Below, in pieces: positions 60,715 through 64,000 of a stretch of 64,000 bases of DNA; the first letter of the stretch is position 1; each line of letters starts with the position of its first letter. Below the pieces are notes generated by a model. The model made no database searches. It worked only from the letters and a program-made list of their open reading frames with translations, and had not been told where the DNA came from. Source of the DNA: Pedobacter africanus (GTDB lineage: Bacteria > Bacteroidota > Bacteroidia > Sphingobacteriales > Sphingobacteriaceae); contig NZ_FWXT01000001.1 of NCBI RefSeq assembly GCF_900176535.1, positions 1,488,001 to 1,552,000 on the forward strand. Direction: 5' to 3'. A program made the translations under genes and the position numbers.

Positions 60715-61599
60715 CTATTTTTTACCAATGGCAAAATCCGCAAAAAGGACCTTCTCATCCCTAAGCCGGACAGCGTTACTTAAGCTACGGTATATACCCC
60801 ACTTAGGGCGGCAAAATGTGGCTCCAGTCCGCCACAGATCAACATCATTAATTGTGTAGGTCAGCAATACAGATCCGTCACTTACTTTTTTTAATACAAG
60901 TTCAAAGGTTCCATGCGTGCCAAATTTTACTTTTTCAGTGGCTTCAATCCAGTTTCCCTTGAAAGGTGCCAGATCAACGATCTTCACCTTACCCAGTGTA
61001 GTGGCACTGGTGTTTCCGGTATGAATAACTTCCAGTTTATCCGGACTACCATACCGAGGTGTGATGGTAATCAAGGGAGAATCTTCATTTGTCCCATCCC
61101 CTGCCTTAATCTGGTGGATATGCGTAAAACCAGATGAGGGCTGAAAAGCTGCATCCAGTTTAAACTTCCATTTAAAGCTCATCTCATCTCCATCGAAGGC
61201 TTTGCCAGCAGAAGCGGAAGGCCCATAAGTTTTAATCTCTGTTCTTTGCCGGTCTGTAGCTCCGCAACGGTCGTCATCAAGAGTTACATGAGCAAAAAAA
61301 GCAAACACATTTTTGTTTAGCCCGTTGTCAAATTCTTCCGTAATGTGCTGTACGGCATGCCCACAATCGGGCACTTCATATGCTGTTCCCCCGAGCACCC
61401 TGTTGATGAGCCCATAGGTATCTCCCGGTCCATCTGCTTCCAGATTGATCATTGTGGCATATCTATCTTCGTCAACAATCCCTACAGGTTTTACATTCTC
61501 TGGTGGACCGGCAGGCTCTGTCTTCTTTTTCTCACACCTCAACAGAAAGAAAAATGTTAGAGGAAGCAGGCATAAAAATATATATTTCAGTTTCATCAT
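60715..61599 (-). CDS. Polysaccharide-lyase-like jelly-roll lipoprotein
   Basis: 294 residues. Lipobox LLRC (C22). Strand patterns DRQRTEIKTYGPS, DGDEMSFKWKFKLD, FTHIHQIKAGDG, DSPLITITPRYG and GNWIEATEKVKFG fit the concanavalin-like jelly roll of alginate/glucuronan/heparin-lyase I type enzymes; the arginine/glutamate pair in RTE and the FTHIHQIK strand are where such lyases bind uronates. The exact polysaccharide-lyase family is not certain. Neighbour of the GH28-like gene, consistent with uronate-glycan breakdown. Confidence 0.6.
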   Translation of the reverse strand: MMKLKYIFLCLLPLTFFFLLRCEKKKTEPAGPPENVKPVGIVDEDRYATMINLEADGPGDTYGLINRVLGGTAYEVPDCGHAVQHITEEFDNGLNKNVFAFFAHVTLDDDRCGATDRQRTEIKTYGPSASAGKAFDGDEMSFKWKFKLDAAFQPSSGFTHIHQIKAGDGTNEDSPLITITPRYGSPDKLEVIHTGNTSATTLGKVKIVDLAPFKGNWIEATEKVKFGTHGTFELVLKKVSDGSVLLTYTINDVDLWRTGATFCRPKWGIYRSLSNAVRLRDEKVLFADFAIGKK

Positions 61600-61654
61600 T
61601 TAAATCCGGATTATCATTTACTCCAACCTTGCTGATAGAAGAAAAATTAAGAGT

Positions 61655-61680
61655 GACGCCCCGGTAATTCCGGGAGCGTC
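61655..61680 (-). terminator. Probable terminator after the DUF4998 gene
   Basis: GACGC-CCCGG (61655-61664) pairs with CCGGG-A-GCGTC (61670-61680), a ten-pair stem with one bulged A and a 5-base loop. On the minus strand it is followed by ACTCTTAATTTTTC, a moderate U-tract. It lies 26 bases after the stop at 61707 and would separate the surface lipoproteins from the enzyme genes. Confidence 0.55.
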
Positions 61681-61706
61681 AAAATTGAGGGCATTACTGT
61701 TTGTTG

Positions 61707-62972
61707 CTAAAGCCTATCTTTCTTATAAACCTCTACTTCAGACACATTGATATTTGTTGCTTCATCCCTTAATCCAATGTTGATTTTCACAAATCTTCCT
61801 TTAAGGTTAACCAATGCCGTATTATCTGCATTTGCTGAAATGAATATATCTTCTGTCTCAGGCGCACCGAACTTAATATATGCCCTCTTCCACTTGGTAT
61901 CTGTGGCTATCGTAGCCGCTTCCGTATATAAAATCTCATAATAAGTAATTTTCGCAGGGTCTTTAACAAAATAAGTCTGAACTGAGTTAAAGTCAACCAC
62001 TGCACCCAGGTCTACATAGAACCAGACGTTCAGGTCAGCACGCTCACCACTGCTTGGTTGCCAAACAGTTTTATTTGTACGGTCCCCATCTGTAAGGGTA
62101 GTTCCTGTGGCGCTGCTGGTAGTTATTTTTTTGCTCAGCGCAAGGTTCTGATCTACCGGCGGAGGGGTCGGTGGCACATAATACTTATAACCTATGTCTG
62201 TATATGCGGTAAAGAACGTATCAACGGCATTTTCTTCAGGCAGGTAAGCCGTACGATACCTTAATTTTGCCCCCGGGGCATCTTTAAAGTTAAATAAGGT
62301 ATCCCTATCCAGCCAGATTGTTCCTCTTCGTACGTCAACAGGGTTCGGGATTTTTTTCTTTTGAACAGTTTTAACCTGCCCCGATGTATTAGTGTAGATC
62401 AGGTCTATCCTTACGGCCTGCTGCGCAACCCCATACCATGGAATATACAAATCGCTTTTACCGTTCAGGATATTGAGTTGGGGCATTTCAAGTGGCCTGT
62501 TGGTGATAGAGTTCTGATAATTGTCTCCATACACATCACCTATTACTTCAGATTTAACCGATGCATGTCCTTTGTCGTCGTACATATACACCGAGAAAGT
62601 ATAAATACCTTCCTTAAGCCTATCTATAAAAGTAGCAATAGAGTCAGTACCAGAGCCACGTTTAATTGTTATGGTAACTGAATCTTTTCCAGCCGCCCTT
62701 TGATTGGGCAAAATCGGGTCTCCCTCAACATGACCTGGATTATTCCAGAATATTTTGGCACTGGTAATCTTAGGATCGGAGATGATATACCACTTTATTT
62801 TGACACGCTTATTACCAGAGAAAGCCTCAAGTTTTTCTGGCTTGCCATTATAAACAACCTGGCCACCACTCAAAAATTCCTTATAGGTTGCATCCATTTT
62901 CTCGCAGGAAACAAAAAGCATTCCTGTCAAAAGGAGAAAGAGGCAATTGCGGATAATTGAATTTATATACAT
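61707..62972 (-). CDS. DUF4998 lipoprotein with C-terminal F5/8 (discoidin-like) domain
   Basis: 421 residues. Lipobox LFVSC (C23). The N-terminal DUF4998 region (about 30-245) shows GKPEKLEAFSGNKRVKIKWY and RLKEGIYTFSVYMYDDKGHASV. A proline-rich linker (PPTPPPVDQ, near 272) leads to an F5/8-type carbohydrate-binding domain (LTDGDRTNKTVWQPSS; WFYVDLGAVVDFNSVQTYF; GRFVKINIG). Surface glycan-binding partner of a SusC/SusD pair. 26 bases after the DUF5000-type gene. Confidence 0.8.
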   Translation of the reverse strand: MYINSIIRNCLFLLLTGMLFVSCEKMDATYKEFLSGGQVVYNGKPEKLEAFSGNKRVKIKWYIISDPKITSAKIFWNNPGHVEGDPILPNQRAAGKDSVTITIKRGSGTDSIATFIDRLKEGIYTFSVYMYDDKGHASVKSEVIGDVYGDNYQNSITNRPLEMPQLNILNGKSDLYIPWYGVAQQAVRIDLIYTNTSGQVKTVQKKKIPNPVDVRRGTIWLDRDTLFNFKDAPGAKLRYRTAYLPEENAVDTFFTAYTDIGYKYYVPPTPPPVDQNLALSKKITTSSATGTTLTDGDRTNKTVWQPSSGERADLNVWFYVDLGAVVDFNSVQTYFVKDPAKITYYEILYTEAATIATDTKWKRAYIKFGAPETEDIFISANADNTALVNLKGRFVKINIGLRDEATNINVSEVEVYKKDRL

Positions 62973-62998
62973 GATTTCTTCAATTTATTGAACATTAA

Positions 62999-64000
62999 TT
63001 ATTGTATTTGACCCCAAATCTTCATCTCTGACAAGTGCAGGAAACCTAAGGCTCCCTGGATAGAGGCCCAATTGTCAATTTGTTTCCAGGCGATATACCT
63101 TACCGGCGGTGCATCAAGAGGAAACTCATATTCATGTCCCTGACGTGCAACTTCCACATCGTCATTAGATAATATGCCGATTGGTTGTCCTGAGGGCTTA
63201 ACCATGATCCTATGATCCAACAATACCCAGCTTTCTCTGTCATTAGGCGTATTGGTTCCCCAGATTTCCCATTCATGAGGGTTGCCATGTGAATACAGAT
63301 ATCCTCCATCCGGGTTTTGACGTTGCCATATTTTGTAACGACTTAAGCGGGTAACTTTCTTCAAGTCCATCGGGAACCATGCTGGCAAAGGATTTCTTTC
63401 ATTGGAATGAAAGCCATTGTTACCTATAACCCCATCAAACATAGCCCCAAAAGCCCATGAGCTCAGGTTACCGGGTTCCAATATCGGAGAGCCGTCAATA
63501 GGCAGTGGTTTATTTTGTGGAATAGGGAATTTTTTTCTTGCATCATCCGGGGCTTTTAATTCCTCCTCATAGATCGGTGTCAATGTTTTCTGAAGAGTAT
63601 CAGTTTTATTGTTCCAGGTATCCTTCACAAAGAATCCGAATTTCTGTTCTTTCGCTTGCAGGCCACGAATAGAGAAACTACCTTCCGCCAAACCTGTATA
63701 ATAAGCATCAACGTCTTTCCATTCCCCAAGTCTATCGTCCCATACAACCACCCCGATAACAATATTATATGGTCTTTCACCTGTCGACTCATGATTGTTA
63801 AATTTAACGTTCATTCCACCAAAAGACTCTCTTATGCCTAAAGAATTCATAACATCATAAATGGGTGGGGCCAGGGGGTTAATCGTTACCTGAATTGGTG
63901 TAGAGGCTTCTTCTCCATTTCCTACGGCATAAAGCTTAACCTCCCTGGGGTTCGTATCTCCAAGTCCTTCCACAAGAATGCTTTTTTTATAGAAAGAAGA
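62999..64000 (-). CDS. DUF5000-type glycan-binding lipoprotein, partial (5' end beyond the window)
   Basis: The frame is open to the right edge (first visible residues SSFYKKSILVEGLG), so about 333 C-terminal residues are seen. A DUF5126-like middle (PPIYDVMNSLGIRESFGGMNVKFNN; VVVWDDRLGEWKDVDAYYT) is followed by the DUF5000 region with a discoidin-like fold (WFPMDLKKVTRLSRYKIWQRQ; YIAWKQIDNWASIQGALGFLHLSEMKIWG). Typical surface lipoprotein encoded after SusC/SusD; those genes would lie beyond 64000. Followed by the DUF4998 gene. Confidence 0.8.
   Translation of the reverse strand, partial: SSFYKKSILVEGLGDTNPREVKLYAVGNGEEASTPIQVTINPLAPPIYDVMNSLGIRESFGGMNVKFNNHESTGERPYNIVIGVVVWDDRLGEWKDVDAYYTGLAEGSFSIRGLQAKEQKFGFFVKDTWNNKTDTLQKTLTPIYEEELKAPDDARKKFPIPQNKPLPIDGSPILEPGNLSSWAFGAMFDGVIGNNGFHSNERNPLPAWFPMDLKKVTRLSRYKIWQRQNPDGGYLYSHGNPHEWEIWGTNTPNDRESWVLLDHRIMVKPSGQPIGILSNDDVEVARQGHEYEFPLDAPPVRYIAWKQIDNWASIQGALGFLHLSEMKIWGQIQ

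Overview
The window looks like the chromosome of a Sphingobacteriaceae-type Bacteroidota, most like Pedobacter. This is inferred from gene content and style: two FecI/FecR/SusC/SusD systems, many SusC/SusD-type outer-membrane proteins and lipoproteins, BshC (bacillithiol), the rpmB-rpmG-DUF4295-ftsY gene order, the parA-parB-DUF5683-dapB-lepB cluster, moderate GC, and promoters of the Bacteroidota TTG/TAnnTTTG kind. I saw no tRNA, rRNA, CRISPR array, insertion sequence or phage gene.

Layout. 1-5.5 kb: tail of an M16 peptidase, a large secreted macroglobulin-like protein, acetyl-CoA synthetase (minus) and an orphan AraC-type sensor domain. 5.5-6.0 kb: the only gap over 300 bases, holding a nested inverted-repeat element and the rpmB promoter. 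6-11.7 kb (plus): rpmB, rpmG, a DUF4295 gene, ftsY, rimO, bshC and an Ldh-family oxidoreductase. 11.7-16 kb (minus): parA, parB, DUF5683, dapB, lepB. 16-26 kb: FMN reductase, an orphan BtuF-like C-terminal lobe, a peptide-binding lipoprotein, a TonB-dependent receptor, leuS, a ClC-type transporter and a small lipoprotein. 26-29 kb (plus): a plug-only TonB receptor and a ThuA protein.

29-41 kb (minus): nutrient locus 1, FecI-FecR-SusC-SusD-DUF5689-TIG/NHL-(TIM barrel+DUF218 fusion), with an HPP membrane protein upstream. 41.6-50.8 kb (plus): nutrient locus 2, FecR-FecI-SusC-SusD-DUF4465-like-DUF4369/TlpA. In each, an ECF sigma factor and its FecR anti-sigma probably control a SusC/SusD outer-membrane uptake pair through the STN domain at the SusC N-terminus. 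51-55.8 kb (plus): two overlapping secreted proteins of unknown role, an AraC/alkyltransferase (Ada-like) protein and a small lipoprotein. 55.8-64 kb (minus): a second macroglobulin/plug protein and the distal part of a polysaccharide-utilization operon (beta-helix GH28-like enzyme, jelly-roll lyase-like protein, DUF4998 and DUF5000-type glycan-binding lipoproteins); its SusC/SusD pair, if present, lies beyond the right edge.

The most interesting signals are non-coding: a 223-bp nested dyad at 5636-5858; a 31-bp motif repeated with identical spacing upstream of FecR2 and SusC2, probably the promoter of the local ECF sigma factor; hairpins 68-72 bp upstream of both SusC starts, placed to end short antisense RNAs; and a perfect palindrome in the HPP promoter. 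Among proteins, the TIM-barrel/DUF218 fusion stands out.
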